Source: JANLSE01 sp038214135 (GTDB lineage Bacteria; Chloroflexota; Chloroflexia; Chloroflexales; Roseiflexaceae). From it: a stretch of 31,909 nucleotides of DNA. The position numbers and the translations under genes are program-made. Shown one piece after another: positions 15,826 to 23,323 of this stretch (position 1 is the first letter of the stretch; the number at the start of each line of letters is the position of its first letter). The stretch lies in assembly GCA_038214135.1 (NCBI GenBank), contig JBBQSD010000064.1, forward strand, positions 1 to 31,909, in the 5' to 3' direction. The notes beneath the pieces are model-generated. The model did not search any database, was not told the DNA's origin, and saw only the letters and a program-made list of their open reading frames with translations.

Positions 15826-16147
15826 GCATTCCTCACTCGTGATAGTCGATCACTCCTTTGTTTGTTATAGCATATTGCTGCCCTATAAGAGGTGACAGGT
15901 TGTACACACGACGAGAACGAAGTATTCAGGAGTCAGGAGTCAGAATGCTGAACCAAGAACCAAGAACCAAGAACTACGGAACTGTCCTCACCCCGGCTGC
16001 GCTGCTCCTTTCCCATTGGGAGAGGGGGAATAACCTCTTGCAAACCCTGTGCGCCCCTCCCCACCTGTGGGGAGCGGTTGGGGAGCGGGGAATGAGCAAC
16101 AACCTGAGAAAATCCTTCACCTGAAAGCGGGAGACGCGGGGCGCAGC
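15826..16147. repeat. 322-bp gene-free stretch: heptamer block and two GC hairpin repeats
   Basis: After the CAP-gene promoter region, a heptamer block, CAGGAGTCAGGAGTCAGAAT, begins near 15928. It is followed by GCTGAACC and tandem AAGAACC units to about 15975. Two hairpin-family repeats come next: 15985-16030 (CCTCACCCCGG ... GGGAGAGGGGG) and 16053-16090 (CCCCTCCCCACCTGTGGGGAGCGG...). The second is close in sequence to 5124-5160. The latter may help terminate the glycosyltransferase gene that ends at 16148. No gene was seen. Confidence 0.65.
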
Positions 16148-17401
16148 CTACTTCTGATCAATAACCTGTTGATATATCGCAATAACATCGCCACAGAGTT
16201 GCTGGGGATCGAAGTGTTCGGCCATTGCGCGACGGCCACCCGCAACGAGTTTGGCACGTAGTTCCGGTTGATCGAGGATCGCGAGCATGGCCTGCGCCAG
16301 GGCGGCGCTGTCATCATAGGGGATGAGCAGGCCACTGACACCATCTTCAATCAGTTCATCAATGACAGGGATGCGGGTTGAGATGATGGGAACTTCGGCG
16401 GCCATCCCTTCCAATATCGGCAACCCAAAGCCCTCATAGCGTGATGGGAAGGGTAGGACATCGCTGGTACGCAACAGCGCTAGCTTCTGCTCCTCGCTAA
16501 TAGTTCCAAGAAAATGCAGGTTGTTGGCTACACCGCGCTCGGCGGCCATGGCTTGTAGTGTGCCGCGCTGCTCGGGGTTGTGGGTCACAAACACAAACGA
16601 TGCATCTGGGAAGCGTTCAACAACGGCTGGCATGGCTGTGACAACCATATCATAACATTTGCGGATGGTCAGTTGGCCGATATAGGGAATAATTGGCCGC
16701 GTATATGGCAGATCAAGCACTGGCGCTTGGCCACGCATAAACTCCATATCAAGCCATAATGGCACAACCTTGCTTGGGATGGCGGCATAGCCAAGCTTGG
16801 CAAGGATATCGGCCTCGTGGCGGGAGCATGGAATAAACGCATCGGTTCGGCGCAATGGGGCGTGAATGGCATAGTTGCGGAAGTGATCAACGATTGTTGC
16901 TTTCAATCGCAATGGGTGCAGGCTGGCAGGTCGCAGTTCTAGCAGAATCCGGCGCAGCAGTTCGCGTGGCGTTGCGATGAGGTTTTCTGGATGTGGGTTG
17001 TGTTCATATGGCCGCTCGCGATCCGCAACCAACCAGCGATCATGATACGGGCCAAGCCATGTCCATACTACTGGAATGCCCTGTTGTTTGAGCCAGCGTA
17101 CCGCCTGATAGGCCAGCACATTGCGTGGGTGCAGAATATGGGCAACATCGGGGCGAGGCAGCGATTTCAGGGTGGCCAGTAGTTCGCGGGCTGGGAAGAA
17201 TTGCGGCAGAACGCGCTGCACATCAATGCCATCGATTACCTCGCGTCGCTCACTCAACCCAAGATGTGGTTGATCTGGTTGGCGATAGGTAATGGCGTGA
17301 ACGGTATGACCGGCCCGAACAAGCGCTTGTCCAAGCGTTCGCTCAGGCCAATTGCGAAATATCTGGCTTACGCCGCCGAGACCAAGAATGAGAACACGCA
17401 T
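16148..17401 (-). CDS. Glycosyltransferase family 4 (GT-B fold)
   Basis: This 417-residue cytosolic or membrane-associated enzyme transfers a sugar from a nucleotide donor. The N-terminal domain starts MRVLILGLGGVSQIFRNWPE, and PDVAHILHPRN marks the acceptor domain. The C-terminal donor domain holds IPYIGQLTIRKCYDMVVTAM, FPDASFVFVTHNPE and the nucleotide-sugar motif SRYEGFGLPILEGMAAEVPI (the E-x7-E pattern). It ends with AEHFDPQQLCGDVIAIYQQV. Donor and acceptor are not predictable. It stands alone, divergent from the yggT operon. The start at 17401 follows the family N-terminus; the ribosome site is weak. Confidence 0.92.
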   Translation of the reverse strand: MRVLILGLGGVSQIFRNWPERTLGQALVRAGHTVHAITYRQPDQPHLGLSERREVIDGIDVQRVLPQFFPARELLATLKSLPRPDVAHILHPRNVLAYQAVRWLKQQGIPVVWTWLGPYHDRWLVADRERPYEHNPHPENLIATPRELLRRILLELRPASLHPLRLKATIVDHFRNYAIHAPLRRTDAFIPCSRHEADILAKLGYAAIPSKVVPLWLDMEFMRGQAPVLDLPYTRPIIPYIGQLTIRKCYDMVVTAMPAVVERFPDASFVFVTHNPEQRGTLQAMAAERGVANNLHFLGTISEEQKLALLRTSDVLPFPSRYEGFGLPILEGMAAEVPIISTRIPVIDELIEDGVSGLLIPYDDSAALAQAMLAILDQPELRAKLVAGGRRAMAEHFDPQQLCGDVIAIYQQVIDQK

Positions 17402-17448
17402 AGAACCATTCTACCACGCCGCCACAGCCAAAGAGATCGGCCTGTTTC

Positions 17449-17462
17449 TGGTATAATATAAT
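17449..17462 (+). promoter_or_regulatory. Extended -10 promoter for the yggT operon
   Basis: TGGTATAATATAAT contains an extended -10 (TGnTATAAT) with a second overlapping TATAAT at 17457-17462. It sits about 50 bp ahead of the GTG at 17509, which has AAGGAGG at 17494-17500. No strong -35 is visible, as is usual for extended -10 promoters. Confidence 0.55.
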
Positions 17463-17508
17463 CCTAAACACTTTCATAACCTGCATATTATACAAGGAGG
17501 CTCTGGCC

Positions 17509-17772
17509 GTGGTTTCATATATTGCCCAGTTTGTCTATCTTTTGTTCGAAATCCTTTCATTTGCAATCCTGGGGCGGGTGTTGCTCACCTGGGTTGACCC
17601 AATGGGCAATATGCGCATCAGCCAGATTCTTCGTGATGTGACCGAACCAATTCTGGCACCCATTCGCAGCCTGCTGCCGAACATGCAAACATTCGATTTC
17701 TCACCGATTATTGCGATGCTGCTGCTGCAAGCCCTCGGTCGCCTACTTGTGATGAGCATTTCGGGGAACTGA
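17509..17772 (+). CDS. YggT family membrane protein
   Basis: This 87-residue protein has two hydrophobic segments (IAQFVYLLFEILSFAILGRV and PIIAMLLLQALGRLLVMSIS). They are joined by the family signature LLTWVDPMGNMRISQILRDV followed by TEPILAPIRSLLP. YggT proteins are widespread small membrane proteins, often near cell-division or osmotic-stress genes; their role is not established. The GTG start is supported by AAGGAGG eight bases upstream. Its stop overlaps the next gene's ATG by one base, so it leads a three-gene operon. Confidence 0.93.
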   Translation: MVSYIAQFVYLLFEILSFAILGRVLLTWVDPMGNMRISQILRDVTEPILAPIRSLLPNMQTFDFSPIIAMLLLQALGRLLVMSISGN

Positions 17773-19391
17773 TGTCGGCTTCTGCCCCGCAGCGCCCAGA
17801 TCGTGCGCTTCCACTGGTTGTGTTCTTTGCTGGAGTTGGGACGCTGGGGGTCGAGATGATCGCCTCACGGCTTCTGGCTCCATATTTTGGTACCTCACAG
17901 CCAATCTGGGCAGCCGTGATTGGCATGACGCTGATCTATCTGGCGCTTGGCTACCATTTCGGTGGCCGTCTGGCGGATCGCCGCCCCGATCCACGCTTGC
18001 TGTATCGCATTCTGTTGCTCTCCGGCCTGCTGACGGCCTGCATTCCGCTGCTTGCGCGCCCAATTCTGCGAACGGCCCAGGCTGCCCTTGCCGAGGTTGC
18101 GGTCGGTGGGTTCCTTGGGGCGCTGGTTGGCGTGTTGCTGTTGTTTGCGGCACCAATCATTCTACTGGCGATGGTCAGCCCTTTTGCGGCCCGGTTGCAA
18201 CTGTTCAAGGCAGGCGCAACCCTCACAACTGCTGGCGCAACTGTCGGAACACTCTCGGCGCTCTCCACCATTGGCTCGATTGTTGGCACATTCCTCACCG
18301 TCCTGTTGCTGATTCCCTGGATCGGAACCACCAGCACAACCCTGTTGTATGCCGGATTACTGGTGCTGTTGGGGGCTGTAGCGCTGCGTAGCCGCCAGGC
18401 AATCATTGCTGTGGCTGTATTTGTTGTGCTGGCGATGATCACACTCGCAACAGTTGGCGGGGTCAAATCGGCTGGTTGTGAGGGCTGCACACTGATCGCA
18501 GAGATCGAGTCGCCCTATAACTATATCCAGGTTGGTGAGCGCCCAGGATCAGTTGGTACCCAGATGGTGCTGATGCTGAATGAGGGCCTGGCGATTCATT
18601 CAATCTATAATCCGCGCTATGAGCAGAGTGGTGACGCACGCGATCTGCTGAGCAATGGTGGGCCATGGGATTATTTTGGGATTGTGCCATTCTTCTACCC
18701 CAATCGCGATCCCGCAACCGTGCGTAGCCTGGCGATGCTTGGTGCTGGTGCAGGAACGGTGCCAGCCCAGTTTCTGGCGATCTATGGATCGGATGCGATT
18801 GTGGATTCTGTTGAGATCGACCCGCAGATTATTGAGGCTGGGCGGCAGTATTTTGGACTCCATGATGTAACCACTGGATCACGCTACCCCAACTATCGCA
18901 CCTATGCCCAGGATGCGCGCTACTGGCTGGCAACCACCAACAAGCAATACGATATCGTGGCGCTTGATGCCTACCATCAGCCGTATATCCCGTTCCATCT
19001 GACGACTGTGGAATTTTTTCAGGAGGCACGTGCCCATCTGACGGAACAGGGTGCAGTTGTTGTCAATGCCGGTTTGGGGCCAGATGGCGATGATCGGCTT
19101 GGGCAGGCGATTGCAGCAACCATGCGGGCGGTCTTTCCAGAAGTGTATGTGATCGAGACCAAGCGCCAGAGCAACCAGATGATTGTGGGTCTCAATCGGC
19201 CAGTTGGCGATGGGTGGGCCAATATGGTCGCAAACTACCAGCGCATCAGCAATCCGGCCTTGCGCCAGATCCTTGAATCGGTCAATGTCAGCGAACGCCC
19301 AGTTGATCCACGCTATACGCCATTAACCGATGACCGTGCTCCGATTGAGGCATTGATCGATAGTTTGATTTTTGAGCAGGTTGCTCCGTGA
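17772..19391 (+). CDS. Fused membrane / spermidine-synthase-like protein
   Basis: The N-terminal 220 or so residues of this 539-residue protein form about seven to eight membrane segments with SRLLAPYFGTSQPIWAAVIG and GGRLADRRPDPR, the 'fused MFS/spermidine synthase' signature. The C-terminal half is a Rossmann methyltransferase-like domain: LAMLGAGAGTVPAQ (nucleoside loop), VDSVEIDPQIIEAGRQYF (acidic ribose contact), QDARYWL and YDIVALDAYHQPYIPFHLTT. This matches the polyamine synthase fold that transfers aminopropyl groups. Members with membrane domains mostly have no proven product. ALDAY replaces the usual DSSDP-type catalytic stretch, so spermidine formation should not be assumed. It overlaps the AEC transporter start by four bases. 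Confidence 0.88.
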   Translation: MSASAPQRPDRALPLVVFFAGVGTLGVEMIASRLLAPYFGTSQPIWAAVIGMTLIYLALGYHFGGRLADRRPDPRLLYRILLLSGLLTACIPLLARPILRTAQAALAEVAVGGFLGALVGVLLLFAAPIILLAMVSPFAARLQLFKAGATLTTAGATVGTLSALSTIGSIVGTFLTVLLLIPWIGTTSTTLLYAGLLVLLGAVALRSRQAIIAVAVFVVLAMITLATVGGVKSAGCEGCTLIAEIESPYNYIQVGERPGSVGTQMVLMLNEGLAIHSIYNPRYEQSGDARDLLSNGGPWDYFGIVPFFYPNRDPATVRSLAMLGAGAGTVPAQFLAIYGSDAIVDSVEIDPQIIEAGRQYFGLHDVTTGSRYPNYRTYAQDARYWLATTNKQYDIVALDAYHQPYIPFHLTTVEFFQEARAHLTEQGAVVVNAGLGPDGDDRLGQAIAATMRAVFPEVYVIETKRQSNQMIVGLNRPVGDGWANMVANYQRISNPALRQILESVNVSERPVDPRYTPLTDDRAPIEALIDSLIFEQVAP

Positions 19392-20320
19392 TAGGTGATG
19401 CGCTCAATGCCTTTAGCGAGGTGTTGTTACCTGTTGTTGTGGTTGTGGTGCTTGGGTATCTGCTACGGCGATCATTTGCGCTCGATATTCGCACCCTCAA
19501 TCGCGCAAGTCTGTATGTTTTCAGCCCATGCCTTGTGTTTGTGACGCTTCTGCGTACCGAGGTTGCTGGTGCCGCAGCATCTCGGCTGGTGATGCAGATG
19601 CTGCTGGTGATGAGTTCAACACTGTTGTGTGGGTTTCTGGTGGCGGCCTGGTTGCGCCTGATTGGCCCACAGCGCAGTGGGTTTCTGCTCACCACAACAT
19701 TCATGAACTCCGGCAACTATGGTTTATCGGTTACGCGGTTTGCCTTTGGCGAGGCTGGCTTCCAGTTTGCGCTCATTAGCTATCTCACGCAGGCCATTCT
19801 TTCACAATCGCTGGCCGTGTATCTGGCCTCAGCCGGGAGTAATGGGCGCCGCGCTGCGCTCACACAGGTCTTTCGGGTTCCGTTGATCTATGCGGTAGTG
19901 TTGGCGCTTGGGTTGCGTTTGTTTGGCATTCGCCTTGATGAAACGCAGGGCCCGATTGCCGTTGGCCTCTATCGTGGGTTGCGCCTAGTTGCCGATGCAA
20001 CACTGCCATTGCTGCTGCTTATTCTTGGAACACAACTGCATGCCCAACCGAAGCTGGAAGCACGCGGGGCGCTTGGCGCGGCCATGTTGATCCGGCTACT
20101 GCTCTCGATACCGCTGGCCTATGGTGCAGGGCTGCTGCTTGGCCTCAGCGGATTGCCGCTGTATGTCGGGGTGATCCAGGCAGCGATGCCAACGGCTGTG
20201 AACATGATGGTAGTGGCGCTTGAGTTCGATGCCTGGCCGGAATTTGTCAGCAATGGTGTTGTTGCAACAACCCTTGGCAGCCTGGTTTCCCTGACGATCC
20301 TGATTGCGGTGGTGCGTTGA
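19388..20320 (+). CDS. AEC family (auxin efflux carrier-like) transporter
   Basis: This 310-residue, ten-helix membrane transporter of the Mem_trans family has its first helix at LPVVVVVVLGYLLRRSF and RTLNRASLYVFSPCLVFVTL after it. The family's central TTFMNSGNYGLSVTRFAFGE matches the GN(Y/T)G substrate-site motif. The C-terminal AAMPTAVNMMVVALEFD is the mirrored motif. Relatives export or import organic acids such as malate, or amine-like compounds. The GTG start at 19388 overlaps the previous stop as GTGATAG. Coupling to a polyamine-synthase-like gene suggests, without proof, that the carried compound is its product or substrate. Confidence 0.92.
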   Translation: MIGDALNAFSEVLLPVVVVVVLGYLLRRSFALDIRTLNRASLYVFSPCLVFVTLLRTEVAGAAASRLVMQMLLVMSSTLLCGFLVAAWLRLIGPQRSGFLLTTTFMNSGNYGLSVTRFAFGEAGFQFALISYLTQAILSQSLAVYLASAGSNGRRAALTQVFRVPLIYAVVLALGLRLFGIRLDETQGPIAVGLYRGLRLVADATLPLLLLILGTQLHAQPKLEARGALGAAMLIRLLLSIPLAYGAGLLLGLSGLPLYVGVIQAAMPTAVNMMVVALEFDAWPEFVSNGVVATTLGSLVSLTILIAVVR

Positions 20321-20438
20321 CCCTGACACGGTGAGGGGGTGACAGCCTGACACGGTGAAGATGCTTGATCGAGTACCACATCTATAGAAGCACAATCACC
20401 TGGTCGCGAAACGCCACCTGGTCACCTGGTCAAGAATG
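20321..20438. repeat. Short direct repeats between convergent genes
   Basis: CCTGACACGGTGA occurs at 20322-20334 and 20346-20358. CACCTGGTC occurs three times between 20398 and 20431, the last two sharing bases (CACCTGGTCACCTGGTC). These are low-copy tandem units like the heptamer arrays elsewhere. No clear terminator hairpin was seen. Confidence 0.6.
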
Positions 20439-22799
20439 TCACTTATGCTCATGGTCATGCTCGTGGGCGTGATCCAGCCAATGCTGATGCTGGTGGCGGT
20501 GTGCTTGGCCGCGTGGTGGCAGTTCTTCGGGCGCATGGCTATGATCTGGCCCGAGATGAGCAGGGTGGTTATGGCCAAACCAGCGCATGGTCGCATCGTA
20601 GTTCTGCGTTAATAAGCTCTGACCGTGATGCCAACGCCGCTTGTAGATATCAAAGTTCTTCTTGCTCTTGGTCGCCCGATCCTCATCGCTGAGGCTATAC
20701 CATTCGCGATGTGGATGTTTTTCGATCAGCGCTGCCAGTGCCGGAAGCGCCTGCACGCGGTAGCCAGCCGTCTTGAACTGAAAGCTATAGGCGATATCCA
20801 TCAGCCGATAGAAGCGGAACTTCTCATCAGCCTGGCCGATCTCTTCCAGCAGATCGCGCCTGAATGCCATCAGGTAGCCCTCAATCGCATCAACATCAGG
20901 GCCTTCACTCTCCTGGAACTCCTTCAGATCGCTGGTGATCAGACCATATGGCCCGACCAGCCCGATCTCCTGTTCGGCCAAGGCCTGTTCGATTATCTGC
21001 CAAATCGGGGCCTGCACCTCAATCGAGGTATCCAGCCAGATGATGATCCGCCCACTGCTGGCGCGGCTGGTTGCGTTGCGGCCTGCGGCAAACCCGAGAT
21101 TATGATCGGCAAAGATGATCCGTAGCGCAATCGATTGCCCAGTTTCATCGCGTAGCCCATCGCGAGCCAGATCCTGAAGATACGCCACCGTTTCATCGGT
21201 TGAGCCATTGTCGATCACCACGATTTCGATATCATACCCAGCTCGGTGCTGCACCAGGCTTGTGATACAACGAGCCAGATCAGCGCGGCTATCGCGGGCT
21301 AGTAGATTGACCGAGAAGGCATGCTGATCGGCTAGCGCACGCATATCGGGTGCTTCGGCAGAACGGGTGATCGATGGAAATTCTTCGTCGGCAGCCAGAT
21401 GGAGCGCCAATGGCCCAGTTGGTGTGTCGCGCAGTTGGAATCCAGCAGCCGCTACCTGGCTGCGAATGGCATCGGCTTCGGCATAGCGGCCCTCGGTGCG
21501 TAGCATGGCCCGTTCGGCAATCAGAACGGCAATCGATTCGGGAAGTTGGACAGTTGGGCGCTGGATCGATGTTGTTGCTAGGCCAAAGCCCAATACCTGA
21601 TCCCATTCACGCAGCAGTATAAGTTTCTCGGCTGGGGGGATAAGCCGATCACGGCGGATCATCTTCCAGACCACCGCCAGCGCCCGTGGCAGGTTCAGAT
21701 CATCGGCGAGTGCTGCACGGAACGAATCGCGATAGCGATCAATCAGATCAGCCTCTATTCGTTGATGATCGCCAATTTCATTAGCCAGCCGAATTGCTGC
21801 CAGCCGTAGCCGATTCAGGCCGGTTTGGGCGGCACGTAGTGCACCAAAGGTGAAGTTGAGCCGGCTACGATAGTGGGTGGTTGCATACAAATAGCGCAGT
21901 GCCAATGGCTCGAAGCCTCGTGACTCGATATCCGTACGAGTATAGGCATTGCCCGTCGATTTGGCCATTTTGAGTCCATCGGCCAGCAGATGCTGGGCAT
22001 GCGCCCAGATATTGACGAATGGATGGCCGGTATAGCCCTCGCTCTGAGCGATTTCGTCCTCGTGGTGTGGGAAGATATTATCAACACCGCCTGTATGGAT
22101 ATCGAAGTGGTTGCCAAGGTATTTCATGCTCATGGCGCTACACTCGATATGCCAGCCAGGGAATCCACGGCCCCATGGGCTTTCCCAGGCCAGTTCGCGG
22201 CCCGCTTCGGCAGCCTTCCACAGTGCAAAATCCTCGGGGTTACGCTTGTTCAGATCAGCGGTATCGCGCACGCTCTCGATCATACCAGCTATCTGATTGC
22301 CAGAGAGTTTGCCATATTCTGGGAAGCTAGCCACATTGAAGTAGATATTGCCGCCAGCTGCATAGGCCAGTTTATTGCCGATCAACCCTTCGATGATTGT
22401 GATCATCTCGGGTACATGCTCGGTTGCACGCGGCAGAACATGCGCCAGCAGAATATTCAGCGCAGCCTCATCTTCAAGAAATGCGTCCGTATAAAAAGTT
22501 GCGATCTCGGCAGAGGTGCGGCCTTCCTTACGCGCCTGGGCGATCAGCTTATCCTCGCCGCGATCAAGCAATTCCACCCGCATATGGCCAACATCGGTAA
22601 TATTCTTCACATGCACCACATTCAGGCCAAAAAATGTCAGTGTACGGCGAATCCAATCGCTCATAGCAAAGGTACGCAGGTTGCCAATATGAATGTAACG
22701 GTACACCGTTGGGCCGCAGCTATAGATCTTGACTAGCCCAGGCTCGATTGGCTCAACCAGCTCCTTGTGATGGGTGAGCGTGTTATATATGCGCAGCAT
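20439..22799 (-). CDS. cysS: Cysteinyl-tRNA synthetase fused to a family 2 glycosyltransferase, with His-rich tail
   Basis: One unbroken frame encodes 786 residues. Residues 1-465 are a full class I cysteinyl-tRNA synthetase, which charges tRNA-Cys. It has the SCGPTVY block, HIGN at 37-40, zinc ligands C28, C220, H245 and E249 (WHIECSAM, FPHHEDEIAQ), the KMSKS loop as KMAKS at 277-281, and the usual C-terminal AERAMLRTEGRYAEADAIR with RDTPTGP. After a linker (466-494), residues 495-700 form a GT2 glycosyltransferase. It carries FSVNLLARDSRADLARCITS, IEIVVIDNGSTDETV and NLGFAAGRN, plus WLDTSIEV at the usual DxD position. The tail (743-786) has 14 histidines. Typical CysRS is about 460-490 residues, so the second half is a true addition. 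AGAAGGA precedes ATG 22799, and TGCTACAAT lies at about 22846-22854 on this strand. Confidence 0.92.
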   Translation of the reverse strand: MLRIYNTLTHHKELVEPIEPGLVKIYSCGPTVYRYIHIGNLRTFAMSDWIRRTLTFFGLNVVHVKNITDVGHMRVELLDRGEDKLIAQARKEGRTSAEIATFYTDAFLEDEAALNILLAHVLPRATEHVPEMITIIEGLIGNKLAYAAGGNIYFNVASFPEYGKLSGNQIAGMIESVRDTADLNKRNPEDFALWKAAEAGRELAWESPWGRGFPGWHIECSAMSMKYLGNHFDIHTGGVDNIFPHHEDEIAQSEGYTGHPFVNIWAHAQHLLADGLKMAKSTGNAYTRTDIESRGFEPLALRYLYATTHYRSRLNFTFGALRAAQTGLNRLRLAAIRLANEIGDHQRIEADLIDRYRDSFRAALADDLNLPRALAVVWKMIRRDRLIPPAEKLILLREWDQVLGFGLATTSIQRPTVQLPESIAVLIAERAMLRTEGRYAEADAIRSQVAAAGFQLRDTPTGPLALHLAADEEFPSITRSAEAPDMRALADQHAFSVNLLARDSRADLARCITSLVQHRAGYDIEIVVIDNGSTDETVAYLQDLARDGLRDETGQSIALRIIFADHNLGFAAGRNATSRASSGRIIIWLDTSIEVQAPIWQIIEQALAEQEIGLVGPYGLITSDLKEFQESEGPDVDAIEGYLMAFRRDLLEEIGQADEKFRFYRLMDIAYSFQFKTAGYRVQALPALAALIEKHPHREWYSLSDEDRATKSKKNFDIYKRRWHHGQSLLTQNYDATMRWFGHNHPAHLGPDHSHAPEELPPRGQAHRHQHQHWLDHAHEHDHEHK

Positions 22800-22865
22800 C
22801 GCAGCAATCCTTCTTGTGTGAGATACATTCAGGTATGTCTATTCATTGTAGCATGATCAATTGGT

Positions 22866-22943
22866 TTGACCGCCCGCAATTCCTCCGTTATACTATGTGT
22901 GTTGTATGCAAATAACCGTATATTAAAACATTCGAACATATAC
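22866..22943 (+). promoter_or_regulatory. Strong sigma70 promoter and candidate operator of the arsR-sulP unit
   Basis: TTGACC at 22866-22871 and TATACT at 22889-22894 are 17 bp apart, the best promoter match in the window. Downstream lies an interrupted inverted repeat GTATAT (22918-22923) / ATATAC (22938-22943) around a TTCGAA core. This AT-rich, 26-bp layout suits binding by a dimeric ArsR-type repressor, and the regulator gene follows at once. The operator role is inferred. Confidence 0.55.
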
Positions 22944-22965
22944 TTATTCTCTGAAAGGAACTGCA

Positions 22966-23304
22966 TTGAATCAAACAACCAATCGTTTCCGAGCAGAATT
23001 CTTCAAGGCACTCGGGCATCCCGTGCGCGTTGTATTGCTGGAAGCATTGCGAGCAGGCGAGAAGAACGTTGGCGAACTTCAGGAATACCTCAATCTGGAG
23101 CAATCCAGTGTTTCACGGCAGTTGGCCGTGTTGCGTGCGCGTGGAATTGTTGATGATCGCAAGGAAGGCACGACGGTGTACTATCGTGTTCGTGATCCAA
23201 TGGTCTTTCAGTTGCTCGATATGGCCCGCTCCATCTTTAATAATCACCTGATCGATACGCAGGAAATGCTACAGAAGATCGCCGATGAACGAGTAGCGAG
23301 CTAA
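22966..23304 (+). CDS. ArsR/SmtB-family transcriptional regulator
   Basis: This 112-residue winged-helix repressor has FFKALGHPVRVVLLEALRAG (the family's first helix pair), NVGELQEYLNLEQSSVSRQL (recognition helix) and ARGIVDDRKEGTTVYYRVRD (wing). It lacks the ELCVC metal site of ArsR; at that position it reads NVGELQEY, so arsenic sensing is not indicated. The TTG start at 22966 is chosen because AAAGGAA lies seven bases upstream, with no better ATG. It is 19 bp ahead of the SulP transporter gene, so it most likely controls that transporter and itself. Confidence 0.9.
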   Translation: MNQTTNRFRAEFFKALGHPVRVVLLEALRAGEKNVGELQEYLNLEQSSVSRQLAVLRARGIVDDRKEGTTVYYRVRDPMVFQLLDMARSIFNNHLIDTQEMLQKIADERVAS

Positions 23305-23323
23305 AGATCGAAGGAATATTGGT

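Noticed and set aside
20439..22799. MshC (mycothiol ligase) instead of CysRS
   Set aside because: The protein has the CysRS blocks SCGPTVY and HIGN and a full anticodon-side C-terminus, which MshC lacks.
22800..22865. T-box leader for the CysRS gene
   Set aside because: The leader is only about 65 nt and shows no specifier loop or T-box sequence.
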